Assembly (NCBI RefSeq): GCF_002844375.1
Contig: NZ_CP024199.1
Coordinates: 2,591,001-2,655,000 of the forward strand
DNA: 64,000 bases
From: Thalassospira marina
GTDB taxonomy: Bacteria > Pseudomonadota > Alphaproteobacteria > Rhodospirillales > Thalassospiraceae
Reading direction: 5' to 3'
Position 1 is the first letter of the stretch; every line of letters starts with the position of its first letter. Below are positions 9,225 through 19,863 of this stretch, piece after piece. A program made the translations under genes and the position numbers. Under the pieces are notes generated by a model. That model was given only the letters and a program-made list of their open reading frames with translations, made no database searches and was not told where the DNA came from.

Positions 9225-11018
9225 CTATTCAAGGTAATGCTGCATGCTTGAAACAACGCTGTCCGAGATGTGCGATTTGGTAATCACACCACGCACATCG
9301 GACTGGCGCGGCAAACCGCGGCATGGCTGAACAACAACAGCAGCCCGTGCCTTACGGCGATGCATACGCTTGATCACGTCAAACAGCGTGGTTTTATCAA
9401 CAACCACAACAAAATCCTCATCGACAACATCGCTAAGCGTTGCGGTGCCCTGCTCGCCTGCAATGGCAAACAGCTGGTCAATATCGGGTAGCACGCCCAC
9501 AATACGATCACCCGCAACCACAACAATCGATGCCACCTTTGGCTTCGGCGTCAGGTTTTCAACGGCTTCGGAAACACGCATTGCAGCATCCAGGAAGATC
9601 GGCTCGCGATCCATCACCTCATGTGCCGGGTGAACCATGAACATGTTGCTGTGGCGTTCCTTGGGAATATGCAGGCCGCGCAGCACCAGTTTGGACGTAT
9701 AGATGGTTTCGCTGATCAGCATACGGCGAATACCCAGTGCAATTGCCACAGCCACAACCAGCGGCACGACAATATTATAGTCACGGGTCATCTCGAAAAT
9801 CATGATGATCGCCGTCATTGCCGCACCAGTACCGGCCGCAACAACACCGCCCATGCCAACCAGGGCAAATTCCGCCGGGTTGATACCAGCATCAGGGAAG
9901 ATCATCGACCCGATCACACCAACAGCACCGCCCATCGTCGCACCAATAAACAGTGACGGCGAGAACACACCACCTGATGCACCCGAACCGATACTGACCG
10001 ATGTCGCATACATCTTGGCAAAGAACAGGATCACCAGCAGCGGCAGGGTCGTCATGCCACCACGCAGAATTTCCTGGATCGTGCCATAACCAACGCCATC
10101 GACATAATAGTTGCCTGCCGTCAGGAACAGCACATACATCAGAATGCCGACCGAAAGCATGCCAGCAGCATGACGGGCATAGTCATTGACCGGCAGCTTT
10201 TTGAAGAATTTGTCGGTGATCAGCATCGATCGGATCAGCATCCAGGCGGCAACACCGCTTAGAACACCCAGCACCACATAAATAATAAGTGCTTCAACAT
10301 CGATTGCCGAAACCTGCGGAATGGCGGCCAGCGGCACTTCGAAGGCCGGCGCCAGACCAAAGGAAATGCGCCCGATATAGGTCGCAGCCCCCGTTGCAAT
10401 CACGACAGGCAGGAAGGTCCGGGTCGAAACCTCGGGCATCATCAGTTCGATGGCAAACAGCACCGCACCCAGCGGGGTGTTGAATGTTGCCGCAATGCCA
10501 GCACCCGCCCCTGCAGCCAGCAGCGTAATGCGCTGGCCGGTCGGCAGGTTGCGCAACTGCGCGATACTTGAACCAAGGGACGAACCGATCTGAATGATCG
10601 GGCCTTCACGACCAACGGCTGCCCCCGTACCAATTGACAGGGCCGATGCAACAGACTTGATCAACGCCACCAGCGGGCGAATGCGCCCCTGATTGAAATA
10701 GATGGCATTCATCACTTCCGGCACGCCGTGGCCTTTGGCTTCCGGGGCGAAATTGTTGACGAGGAACACAACAATCATCCCGCCAAGAACCGGGACAAGA
10801 ATAATAAGGGGTCCCCACGCCGACGGGGCCGTCAGCATATTGGCGTCATATTCCAAAGAGAATGTGCCGTAAAACGCCACGTTGTGAATGATCGCCACCA
10901 GCGCACGGAACGCAACCGCGCCGTACCCGGTAATGATACCGACAACTAGGGAAAAGAAACATAAAGTAAGAAGCGTTGCGCGCCGGGACGACGCACCTTC
11001 AACCTGGGATTCAACCAT
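9225..11018 (-). CDS. CLC-family chloride channel/antiporter with CBS domains
   Basis: A CLC-type chloride channel or Cl-/H+ exchanger of about 597 residues with roughly ten or more membrane segments up to residue 430, then a C-terminal cytoplasmic pair of CBS domains. The ion-path motifs are recognisable: GREGP with the gating glutamate near residue 140, a GSGASGGVFSPSLF block, and TFNTPLGAVLFAIE. Start choice is uncertain: the ATG at 11018 is used, with GTG and TTG codons just upstream and no clear ribosome site. Whether it is a channel or exchanger cannot be settled here. Confidence 0.9.
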   Translation of the reverse strand: MVESQVEGASSRRATLLTLCFFSLVVGIITGYGAVAFRALVAIIHNVAFYGTFSLEYDANMLTAPSAWGPLIILVPVLGGMIVVFLVNNFAPEAKGHGVPEVMNAIYFNQGRIRPLVALIKSVASALSIGTGAAVGREGPIIQIGSSLGSSIAQLRNLPTGQRITLLAAGAGAGIAATFNTPLGAVLFAIELMMPEVSTRTFLPVVIATGAATYIGRISFGLAPAFEVPLAAIPQVSAIDVEALIIYVVLGVLSGVAAWMLIRSMLITDKFFKKLPVNDYARHAAGMLSVGILMYVLFLTAGNYYVDGVGYGTIQEILRGGMTTLPLLVILFFAKMYATSVSIGSGASGGVFSPSLFIGATMGGAVGVIGSMIFPDAGINPAEFALVGMGGVVAAGTGAAMTAIIMIFEMTRDYNIVVPLVVAVAIALGIRRMLISETIYTSKLVLRGLHIPKERHSNMFMVHPAHEVMDREPIFLDAAMRVSEAVENLTPKPKVASIVVVAGDRIVGVLPDIDQLFAIAGEQGTATLSDVVDEDFVVVVDKTTLFDVIKRMHRRKARAAVVVQPCRGLPRQSDVRGVITKSHISDSVVSSMQHYLE

Positions 11019-11342
11019 CACCAAACCATGTACATTCTGAGTATTGCCCGGTCATGCGCTCAGCAACACGAAAGCCCTGCCCCGCAATTTTTGTTGTCGT
11101 TAAGAGGAGGAGGCAGGAAAAATGTGCAAGAAAGAGAGATAGACCGGTTCGACGAATGGCCCTAAGCTGTACCCGCACACCCGTTGCAAATCAAGGGAAT
11201 ATCCGGCTTTGCATAGCCGCTCTTAGAAAAGTGCAACGCTTTTGTGACAATTTTTCAGGCAGGGCTTGCGCCCCAAGGATCGTGCAAACCTGACCTGCAA
11301 AAACCGGGACGTCGAATCGTGTGAAAATCGCGGTATTTGCCG
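11019..11342. other. divergent intergenic region before the rpsF promoter
   Basis: About 320 bases between the CLC gene (minus) and the rpsF promoter (plus). It must contain the channel gene's promoter. I see no gene or clear repeat in it. Confidence 0.4.
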
Positions 11343-11370
11343 TTGCACCAATTGCCGAAAAGTGTATATT
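11343..11370 (+). promoter_or_regulatory. sigma-70-like promoter for rpsF operon
   Basis: TTGCAC at 11343-11348 and TATATT at 11365-11370 with a 16-base spacer form a near-consensus promoter. Predicted transcript start is about 11377, giving a leader near 95 bases before rpsF. Confidence 0.6.
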
Positions 11371-11389
11371 CGCCCGCTCACGGCTCCTT

Positions 11390-11432
11390 GCCGGGACGTA
11401 CCCGGCTATGCCTGCACGACATGAGGTCGTGC
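11390..11432 (+). promoter_or_regulatory. two-hairpin leader, candidate S6:S18 autoregulatory site
   Basis: Two consecutive perfect hairpins lie in the rpsF leader: GCCGGG/CCCGGC around ACGTA (11390-11406) and GCACGAC/GTCGTGC around ATGAG (11414-11432). Bacterial rpsF leaders are known to bind the S6:S18 complex for feedback control. Position fits; the exact consensus was not checked. Confidence 0.45.
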
Positions 11433-11470
11433 CAGGAAGAGACAAGCCACAAGGGGTGATTAGGAGAATT

Positions 11471-11839
11471 ATGAGCAAGTACGAAAGCGTGTATATTGCA
11501 CGTCAGGACTTCTCGACTGCACAGGTCGAAGCCCTGAACGAAAAGCTGAACGAAACCCTCACCGGCCTCGGCGCAACTGTTGCCAAGACCGAATACTGGG
11601 GCCTTCGTTCCCTGACCTACCGGGTCAAGAAAAACCGCAAGGGTCACTATACCCTCTTCCAGATCGAAGCCGACAAGGACGCGATTGCGGAATATGAACG
11701 CCAGATGCGCTTCAACGAAGACGTTCTGCGTCAGATGACCGTAAAGGTTGACGAGTTCGAAGAAGAACAGTCGGCCATTCTGCGTAACCGCGACGAGCGC
11801 GGCAGCCGTGGCAACCGCCGCAGCGGCCCGCGTCAGTAA
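11471..11839 (+). CDS. rpsF: 30S ribosomal protein S6
   Basis: S6 binds the central domain of 16S rRNA as a heterodimer with S18. The ATG at 11471 follows TAGGAGAATT, a good ribosome site, and gives 122 residues beginning MSKYESVYIARQD. The RNA-binding fold signature with the YWGLRSLTYRVKKNRKGHY stretch is present, and the C-terminal tail is basic. It is first in the rpsF-rpsR-DUF2232-rplI operon and follows a structured leader. Confidence 0.97.
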   Translation: MSKYESVYIARQDFSTAQVEALNEKLNETLTGLGATVAKTEYWGLRSLTYRVKKNRKGHYTLFQIEADKDAIAEYERQMRFNEDVLRQMTVKVDEFEEEQSAILRNRDERGSRGNRRSGPRQ

Positions 11840-11862
11840 TCGAGTAACGAGGAGGATATATC

Positions 11863-12096
11863 ATGGCTGGACGTCGTCTGTTTTTCCGTCGCCGCAAAAC
11901 CTGCCCGTTCTCGGGTGCGGATGCGCCGAAGATCGACTACAAAGATGTCAAACTGTTGCAGCGTTTCGTTTCCGAACGCGGCAAGATCGTTCCGAGCCGT
12001 ATCACGGCCGTTTCGGCCAAGAAACAGCGTGAGCTTTCAAAGGCTATCAAACGCGCTCGTTTCCTGGCGCTGCTGCCCTACGCAGACCAGGTCTGA
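11863..12096 (+). CDS. rpsR: 30S ribosomal protein S18
   Basis: S18 is a small basic protein, 77 residues here, that sits beside S6 on the 30S platform. The signature RRRKTCPFSG, VKLLQRFVSERGKIVPSR and ALLPY are all present. It starts 23 bases after rpsF behind a strong GAGGAGG ribosome site, in the standard gene order. Confidence 0.98.
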   Translation: MAGRRLFFRRRKTCPFSGADAPKIDYKDVKLLQRFVSERGKIVPSRITAVSAKKQRELSKAIKRARFLALLPYADQV

Positions 12097-12145
12097 GGCA
12101 GTCGGCAAGAGACTTTGTTTTGCGGTCTCGGCCACGGAGTAGCTA

Positions 12146-13087
12146 ATGTCTTCGCGTGATACCCTGATGTCGATCGGTGCAGGACTGGGCAGTGCGCTCT
12201 TGTTCCTGCTGGTATTGACAGGAAGTCCGCTGGCTTTGCTGCTTTCCTATTTCGGGCACTTGCCACTTTTCGTTATCGGATTGTGGCGCGGACCCAAAAG
12301 CCTGCTGGTTTCGGCGCTTGCGGCATGTGCAGCCCTTCTTCTTCTGGGCGGCCCCATGCCATTCACGGTCTTTCTGGTCGTGATAGCCGGACCGGCGACG
12401 ATGCTGACCCGCGTGGCGCTGATTATGCGGGCTGACGACTCCGGGAAACCGGGGTTCATACAGCCCGGGATCATTTTGGCAGCCATGGCCCTGGCAGTTG
12501 CAGTGGTGGTGACAATCGTCCTTGCAACTATCGCGGCGGAAGGTCTGGAAATACAGGAAGTGATCGCTCACTTCTTTTCGACGATGTACTCCTCGATGGG
12601 TGTTCCGCTAACCCCGGAAATCCAGCAGGTCATCGCGATCTTCCAGGCATACTTCCCGGCAATTGCGGCCTTGTCCTGGTACCTTATGGTTCTGGTCAAC
12701 GCCATGATTGCACAGGCAATTCTAGTGCGCGCAGGCCAAAACCTGCGCCCGACGCCTTCACTGGCATCGCTTGAATTACCTGGCTGGTCGCTTTTTGCGT
12801 TTGCCCTGGCCGGGGCATCCATCGCGTTTGGCGATGGCAACCTGGCCTATATCGCACGCAACGTCGCGGTTGTATTGGCGGTGCCGTTCCTGTTTCAGGG
12901 CCTGGCGCTAATACACGGGCAGGCAGCCCGATGGCCGCAAAAACGTTTGATATTGACGGTATTTTATATCGTCGCGGTTCTGTCTAGCTGGTCGTTTATC
13001 GCGATTTGCGGACTTGGAATTGTTGAGCATTTAATCAGGCTGCGGGGGAACCAACCGATGACCCGTAGCAATGAGGAGGATCGGTGA
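12146..13087 (+). CDS. DUF2232 polytopic membrane protein
   Basis: A 313-residue hydrophobic protein with about eight predicted membrane segments, resembling the DUF2232/YybS family. In alphaproteobacteria this family sits between rpsR and rplI, exactly as here. Its stop shares one base with the ATG of rplI (TGATG), so the two are translationally coupled. Molecular function is unknown; the conserved position hints at a link to ribosome supply or growth, but that is inference. Confidence 0.85.
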   Translation: MSSRDTLMSIGAGLGSALLFLLVLTGSPLALLLSYFGHLPLFVIGLWRGPKSLLVSALAACAALLLLGGPMPFTVFLVVIAGPATMLTRVALIMRADDSGKPGFIQPGIILAAMALAVAVVVTIVLATIAAEGLEIQEVIAHFFSTMYSSMGVPLTPEIQQVIAIFQAYFPAIAALSWYLMVLVNAMIAQAILVRAGQNLRPTPSLASLELPGWSLFAFALAGASIAFGDGNLAYIARNVAVVLAVPFLFQGLALIHGQAARWPQKRLILTVFYIVAVLSSWSFIAICGLGIVEHLIRLRGNQPMTRSNEEDR

Positions 13088-13677
13088 TGGAAGTTATTCT
13101 GCTCCAGCGGGTGGAAAAACTCGGCCAGATGGGTGACGTTGTCACCGTGAAGCCGGGCCACGCCCGCAACCGCCTGCTGCCCCAGGGCATGGCCCTGCGC
13201 GCAACCAAGGCAAACATTGCTGTGTTCGAAGCACAGAAAGCCCAGCTTGAAGCTGACAACCTTGAACGTCGTAGCGAAGCCGAAAAAGTTGCCGAAAGCC
13301 TCGGCACTCTGGCCGTTACCCTCGTTCGTCAGGCTTCTGACGTTGGTCAGCTTTACGGTTCGGTTACTGCCCGTGACATCGCGGTTGCCGTTACCGAAGC
13401 TGGTTGCACCATTTCGCGCGGTCAGGTTCGCCTGGATGCCCCGATCAAGACCCTGGGTCTGCATGACGTTACCATCGCTCTGCACCCGGAAGTCCTGATC
13501 ACGGTTACCGCCAACGTTGCCCGTACCGAAGAAGACGCTGCAGAGCAGCTTCGTAAAGGTGCGGCCGTTCTGGGCACCATCGACGAGATGGAAGAAGAAG
13601 AAGCTCTCGCTGAAGAAGCATCCGAAGAAGAACTGGAAGCTGCTGGCGAAGAAGAAGCTGCTGAAGCCAACGCCTGA
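13087..13677 (+). CDS. rplI: 50S ribosomal protein L9
   Basis: L9 is an elongated protein at the base of the L1 stalk. MEVILLQRVEKLGQMGDVV and VKPGHARNRLLP form the typical N-terminal RNA-binding domain. The chain has 196 residues, against about 150 in E. coli. The extra length is a glutamate- and alanine-rich tail after residue 165, which is common in alphaproteobacteria. Start is the ATG at 13087, overlapping the upstream stop. Confidence 0.97.
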   Translation: MEVILLQRVEKLGQMGDVVTVKPGHARNRLLPQGMALRATKANIAVFEAQKAQLEADNLERRSEAEKVAESLGTLAVTLVRQASDVGQLYGSVTARDIAVAVTEAGCTISRGQVRLDAPIKTLGLHDVTIALHPEVLITVTANVARTEEDAAEQLRKGAAVLGTIDEMEEEEALAEEASEEELEAAGEEEAAEANA

Positions 13678-13702
13678 TTGGTGTTGCCTTACAGGTTTCG
13701 GG

Positions 13703-13737
13703 AAACGGCGTATCCATACGGATGCGCCGTTTTCTTT
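13703..13737 (+). terminator. terminator after rplI
   Basis: Arms AAACGGCG and CGCCGTTT, with inner ATCC/GGAT pairs, are followed by TTTCTTTT. It closes the ribosomal protein operon before dnaB. Confidence 0.85.
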
Positions 13738-13872
13738 TGCCCGGGGCGGAATTTTTCCTGCAAATGTAAAAAGTTGCCCCATGGCAGGACCTTTGCGGTT
13801 ACGGTATACCCGCTATGACCACAATGGTTTTACACTTTCAGCTCAACAGGATGACTGATACCCTCCGCCATC

Positions 13873-15414
<1,542 letters not shown>

Positions 15415-15445
15415 CCCACTATGTACATAACGGGGTTTTAAGCCG

Positions 15446-16567
15446 ATGAGCGTCCTTCCCGCCCCTGGCCGTGCGGCAGATTGCGCACAGCTGGAAATTA
15501 ACCTGAAAGCAATCGCTGAGAACTATCAGCGCCTGCAGAAAACCTATACCGGCCGCACAATGGGCGCTGTGGTGAAGGCTGATGCATATGGGCTGGGTGC
15601 CAAGGCGATTGTGCCGGTTTTGAAAAAACAGGGCTGCCGCCTGTTTTTTGTGGCCCATGCCAACGAAGCCGCCGACCTGTTCCCGTTATTGCGGGGTGGC
15701 GGGCGCATTGCCGTCTTTAACGGCCTGATGCCCGGCGACGAAGAATTCTTCATCGAAAACGACGTGATCCCGGTTCTGAACGATCTGGGCCAAATCGAAC
15801 GCTGGTCGAACCTGTGCCGCGAATATGAACGCCCGGCACCGGCCTTTATTCACCTTGATACCGGCATGAACCGCACGGGTCTGTCGCCGCGCGAACTGCA
15901 GGAACTGATCGAACGCCATTCGCAGTTGCTATATGGTTTCGAGAAGGCCGGTTATATGACCCACCCGGTCGCCGCCGACGAGGCCGATAACCCCATTACG
16001 CGCGAACAGTACGACCTGTTCATGAAATGGTATCGCCGCCTGCCCCCGGCCCCACGCGGATTTTGCAATTCGTCGGCCATTTTCCGCCACAAGGATTACC
16101 ACCTTGAATTTTGCCGGCCGGGTTATGCCCTGTGGGGTGGCAACCCGACACCGGAAAAATCCAATCCGATGCGCAATGTGGTCACGTTAACAGCCAAGGT
16201 CCTGCAATTGCGTCAGATTGACACCGGTGAGTCGGTCGGATACGGTGCGTCCTGGCGGGCCGAACGGCCATCAAAGATTGCAACCATTGCTGCAGGTTAT
16301 GCCGATGGCTGGTTGCGTCATCTTTCCAATGTCGGGAAACTTAAAATCGGCGGAATCGCAACGCCCATGGTAGGACGTGTTTCCATGGATGCCTTTGGCA
16401 TTGATGTAACCGACCTTCCCGAAGGCAAGCTGAAACCGGGTGATGACGTTACCCTGCTTGGCAAAGACTGCACTGTTGATGATATTGGCACCATGTCCGG
16501 TACCATCGGCTATGAAATCCTGACCTCGCTTGGTCATCGTTATCAGCGGGTTTACACCGAAGGCTGA
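15446..16567 (+). CDS. alr: alanine racemase
   Basis: Alr interconverts L- and D-alanine with PLP, providing D-Ala for peptidoglycan. At 373 residues it has usual length. The PLP lysine is in AVVKADAYGLG (about residue 45), and the second catalytic tyrosine is in VGYGASWRAE with the AAGYADGW motif after it. It follows dnaB by 31 bases and may be transcribed with it, as in other alphaproteobacteria. Confidence 0.96.
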   Translation: MSVLPAPGRAADCAQLEINLKAIAENYQRLQKTYTGRTMGAVVKADAYGLGAKAIVPVLKKQGCRLFFVAHANEAADLFPLLRGGGRIAVFNGLMPGDEEFFIENDVIPVLNDLGQIERWSNLCREYERPAPAFIHLDTGMNRTGLSPRELQELIERHSQLLYGFEKAGYMTHPVAADEADNPITREQYDLFMKWYRRLPPAPRGFCNSSAIFRHKDYHLEFCRPGYALWGGNPTPEKSNPMRNVVTLTAKVLQLRQIDTGESVGYGASWRAERPSKIATIAAGYADGWLRHLSNVGKLKIGGIATPMVGRVSMDAFGIDVTDLPEGKLKPGDDVTLLGKDCTVDDIGTMSGTIGYEILTSLGHRYQRVYTEG

Positions 16568-16620
16568 CCGGCCCGGGCATTTGCCCGCCGATTGCCAAAA
16601 ACAAGGGAATAACGCCCCAG

Positions 16621-17394
16621 ATGCCGATCTTAGCGCCGGTAGGCCGGATATTTCTTGCATTTCTGGCTGTTGTCGGCCGGGTAACCGTTTTCGCAGCAAA
16701 AACACTTTTGCATTGCGTGACGCCGCGTTTCTATTTCCGGCTGATCTTCAAGCAGATGTGCGAAATCGGCTATTATTCGCTGCCGGTTGTTGCCATGACC
16801 ACGCTGTTTGCCGGTATGGTGCTTGCCCTGCAAAGCTATTCCGGCTTTTCGCGTTTTTCGGCCGAAAGTGCAGTTGCCACCGTGGTTGTCATTTCCATGA
16901 CCCGCGAACTTGGCCCGGTTTTGGCCGGCCTTATGGTTGCGGGCCGCGTGGGTGCGGCGATTGCCGCTGAAATCGGCACCATGCGGGTTACCGAACAGAT
17001 CGACGCGCTGGTAACCCTTTCGACGAACCCGTTTAAATATCTGGTTGTGCCGCGTGTGATTGCCGGTCTGATAACCCTGCCGATCCTGGTTTTCATTGGC
17101 GATATTATTGGCGTTCTGGGTGGTTACACCGTTGGTGTGAACAAACTGTCCTTCAATTCCGGTTCCTATATCCAAAACACGTTTCAGTATCTTGAAACGC
17201 TGGATGTGGTCTCGGGTCTGGTCAAGGCCGCGGCGTTTGGTTTCATCATTACGCTGATGGGCTGCTATCAGGGCTATCATTCACGCGGCGGCGCACAGGG
17301 CGTTGGACAGGCTACCACGAATGCCGTGGTTTCCAGCTCCATCCTGATCCTGATCGCCAACTATATCGTGACCGAACTGTTCTTCGTTCGCTAA
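16621..17394 (+). CDS. mlaE: MlaE-type lipid ABC transporter permease
   Basis: MlaE is the inner-membrane permease of the Mla phospholipid transport complex that keeps the outer membrane asymmetric. The 257-residue chain has about five to six membrane segments. The family motifs TRELGPVLAGLMVAGRVGA and IGTMRVTEQIDAL are clear. mlaF follows after 15 bases. The MCE-domain protein MlaD is not next to it in this window and must be elsewhere if present. Confidence 0.93.
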   Translation: MPILAPVGRIFLAFLAVVGRVTVFAAKTLLHCVTPRFYFRLIFKQMCEIGYYSLPVVAMTTLFAGMVLALQSYSGFSRFSAESAVATVVVISMTRELGPVLAGLMVAGRVGAAIAAEIGTMRVTEQIDALVTLSTNPFKYLVVPRVIAGLITLPILVFIGDIIGVLGGYTVGVNKLSFNSGSYIQNTFQYLETLDVVSGLVKAAAFGFIITLMGCYQGYHSRGGAQGVGQATTNAVVSSSILILIANYIVTELFFVR

Positions 17395-17409
17395 GCGGGG
17401 CCGCAAAAC

Positions 17410-18186
17410 ATGTCTGACAGCCCGAAAATCAGCCTGACTGACCTGCATAAAGGCTTTGGCCCCAAAAAGGTGCTTCAGGGGGTTAACCTGAATGTTGCCG
17501 CAGGCGAATCTGTCGCCATCATTGGCGGTTCGGGCACCGGTAAATCCGTTACGCTAAAATGCATTCTGGGTCTTCTTACGCCGGACAGTGGCTCGATCAA
17601 AATTGATGGTGTCGAAATGGTTGGCGCAGACCGCAAGGCCCATGATGCCATGCTGGCCAAAACCGGCATGCTGTTTCAGGGTGCCGCCCTGTTTGATTCG
17701 CTATCGGTCTGGGAAAATGTCGCCTTCGGCCTGATCGAAGGCCAGGGCATTGCCCGCAAGGAAGCCCGCGAAATTGCCATTAAACGCCTGGCCGATGTGG
17801 GCCTGGGTGGTGAAATTGCATCGCTGTCGCCCGCATCGCTTTCGGGTGGAATGCAAAAACGTGTCGGCCTTGCCCGCGCCATTGCCACCGAACCCGAAAT
17901 TCTGTTTTTTGACGAGCCGACCACCGGCATCGACCCGATCATGGGTGACGTCATCAATGATCTGATCGTCAAATGCACCCGCGAACTAGGGGCCTGTGCC
18001 CTTACCATTACCCATGATATGGCAAGTGCGCGCAAAATTGCCGATCGCATCGCCTTTCTTTACAAAGGCACGATCATTTGGGATGGCCCGGTGGCCGATG
18101 TTGAAAACAGCGACAATCCCTATTTGCAGCAATTCATTTCCGGCAACACCGAAGGTCCGCTTGACCTTGATCTAAAGCATCTTTAA
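17410..18186 (+). CDS. mlaF: MlaF-type lipid ABC transporter ATPase
   Basis: The ATPase partner of MlaE, 258 residues. Walker A is GGSGTGKSVTLK, the signature motif is SLSGGMQKRVGLARA, Walker B is EILFFDEPTTGIDPI, and the H-loop histidine is in TITHDM. The phrase GIDPI after Walker B is typical of the Mla subfamily. It is transcribed with mlaE and precedes radA. Confidence 0.94.
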   Translation: MSDSPKISLTDLHKGFGPKKVLQGVNLNVAAGESVAIIGGSGTGKSVTLKCILGLLTPDSGSIKIDGVEMVGADRKAHDAMLAKTGMLFQGAALFDSLSVWENVAFGLIEGQGIARKEAREIAIKRLADVGLGGEIASLSPASLSGGMQKRVGLARAIATEPEILFFDEPTTGIDPIMGDVINDLIVKCTRELGACALTITHDMASARKIADRIAFLYKGTIIWDGPVADVENSDNPYLQQFISGNTEGPLDLDLKHL

Positions 18187-18336
18187 TCCCGGCATCTGAT
18201 TGCGTATCGTCACACCTGCACCTGCCTGCAGGCGTCCACGCCCCTGACCGCAGCCATCACTGGCCTCCAAGGGTCTTTGGCGGCAGGGTGCGATCAGACC
18301 GTGAACCAGACATTTCAAAATCCAGCGGAGCTTTTC

Positions 18337-19749
18337 GTGGCAAAAACCCAAAGCCGTTTCATCTGCCAGAATTGCGGTGCCGAATACCGGAAATGGACGG
18401 GCCATTGCGATGCCTGCGATGCCTGGAACACCATCGAGGAAGAACGCATCGAAGCCGGGCCGAAGGCAACAGGTGGCATCACCACCGGTGCGCGCGGCAA
18501 GCAACTGGATTTTGTTGCCCTTGAAGGTGAAAGTGCGCGCCCGCCCCGCATCATTACCGGCATTACCGAACTGGACCGTGCCTGTGGCGGCGGCCTTGTT
18601 CCCGGTTCTGCCCTGCTGGTTGGCGGCGACCCCGGCATTGGTAAATCCACGATCCTGCTGCAGGCGGTTGGGGTGTTGGCCGCGCGACATAAATGCGCCT
18701 ATATCTCGGGCGAAGAAGCGGTTGACCAAGTGCGTATGCGTGCTGCCCGCCTTGGCCTTGAAAAATCCAAGGTCGATTTCGCCGCTGCCACCAGCCTGCG
18801 CGATATTATTTCAACGCTGGATCAAAGCAGCCACGAAGTGGTGGTTATCGACTCCATCCAGACCATGTATGCCGACACCCTTGATAGCGCACCGGGAACG
18901 GTATCGCAGGTGCGTGCCTGCGCGCTGGAGCTGATCCGCCTGGCAAAGCGCAAAGGCTTTGCCGTGATCCTGGTGGGCCATGTCACCAAGGAAGGGCAAA
19001 TTGCCGGCCCCCGTGTGCTGGAACATATGGTTGATACCGTTCTGTATTTTGAAGGCGAACGCGGCCACCAGTTCCGCATCCTGCGTGCGGTGAAAAACCG
19101 TTTCGGCGCCACCGATGAAATTGGCGTTTTTGAAATGGGCGATGCCGGGCTGGTAGAAGTTCCCAATCCTTCTGCGCTGTTTCTGGCCGACCGTGACGCC
19201 CCGGTTAGCGGCACCGCCGTTTTCGCCGGGTTAGAGGGCACCCGCCCGATGCTGGTTGAAATCCAGGCGCTGGTGGCGCAATCGGCACTGGCAACGCCGC
19301 GCCGTGCCGTTGTTGGCTGGGATTCCGCGCGCATGAACATGATTTTGGCCGTCCTTGATGCCCGTTGCGGTCTGCCGCTGAGCCAGTTTGACGTTTACCT
19401 GAATGTCGCAGGTGGCCTGCGTGTTGGCGAGCCTGCCGCCGACCTTGCCGTGGCATCAGCCCTGATATCGGCCGTGGCCGATGTGCCCGTCCCCGCAGAA
19501 ACGGTTATCGTTGGTGAAATTGGCCTGTCAGGCGAAGTGCGCCCCGTCGGCCAGATCGAAGCCCGCCTGAAAGAAGCCGCCAAACTGGGCTTTGCCAATG
19601 GCTATATCCCGCGGCACGGCCAGAACGCTAAAAAGAAGCTGAGCATAAAGGGCCTGAAACAGGTTGAAATCAGCCATCTTCAGGATTTGGTAAATTTATT
19701 CGGTCAGGATGTCCGTGAAAAGGTGCGTCCGCGCGAAGGCATGTATTAA
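18337..19749 (+). CDS. radA: DNA repair protein RadA
   Basis: RadA (Sms) is a RecA-like helicase that helps branch migration in recombinational repair. It has an N-terminal four-cysteine zinc motif (CQNCG...CDACDAW), Walker A GGDPGIGKST, the RadA KNRFG motif, and a C-terminal Lon-like domain. The GTG at 18337 is chosen: GGAG lies six bases upstream and it yields the usual start VAKTQSRFICQNCG, 470 residues. An ATG 60 bases upstream would add a non-conserved stretch. Confidence 0.95.
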   Translation: MAKTQSRFICQNCGAEYRKWTGHCDACDAWNTIEEERIEAGPKATGGITTGARGKQLDFVALEGESARPPRIITGITELDRACGGGLVPGSALLVGGDPGIGKSTILLQAVGVLAARHKCAYISGEEAVDQVRMRAARLGLEKSKVDFAAATSLRDIISTLDQSSHEVVVIDSIQTMYADTLDSAPGTVSQVRACALELIRLAKRKGFAVILVGHVTKEGQIAGPRVLEHMVDTVLYFEGERGHQFRILRAVKNRFGATDEIGVFEMGDAGLVEVPNPSALFLADRDAPVSGTAVFAGLEGTRPMLVEIQALVAQSALATPRRAVVGWDSARMNMILAVLDARCGLPLSQFDVYLNVAGGLRVGEPAADLAVASALISAVADVPVPAETVIVGEIGLSGEVRPVGQIEARLKEAAKLGFANGYIPRHGQNAKKKLSIKGLKQVEISHLQDLVNLFGQDVREKVRPREGMY

Positions 19750-19863
19750 CCCTGCCCGCTGCCCGCCGCACCCTTGGGGACTTTTCCGATCATTTCAGCT
19801 TTCGATAATACCGGCTATGCCGCCTTTCCGCGATACGCGGATCGATAACAGGACCAACACAGA

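Noticed and set aside
9026..9283. Plus-strand 85-residue frame between fabD and the CLC gene
   Set aside because: It spans a clear terminator and overlaps the end of the CLC gene; composition is not protein-like.
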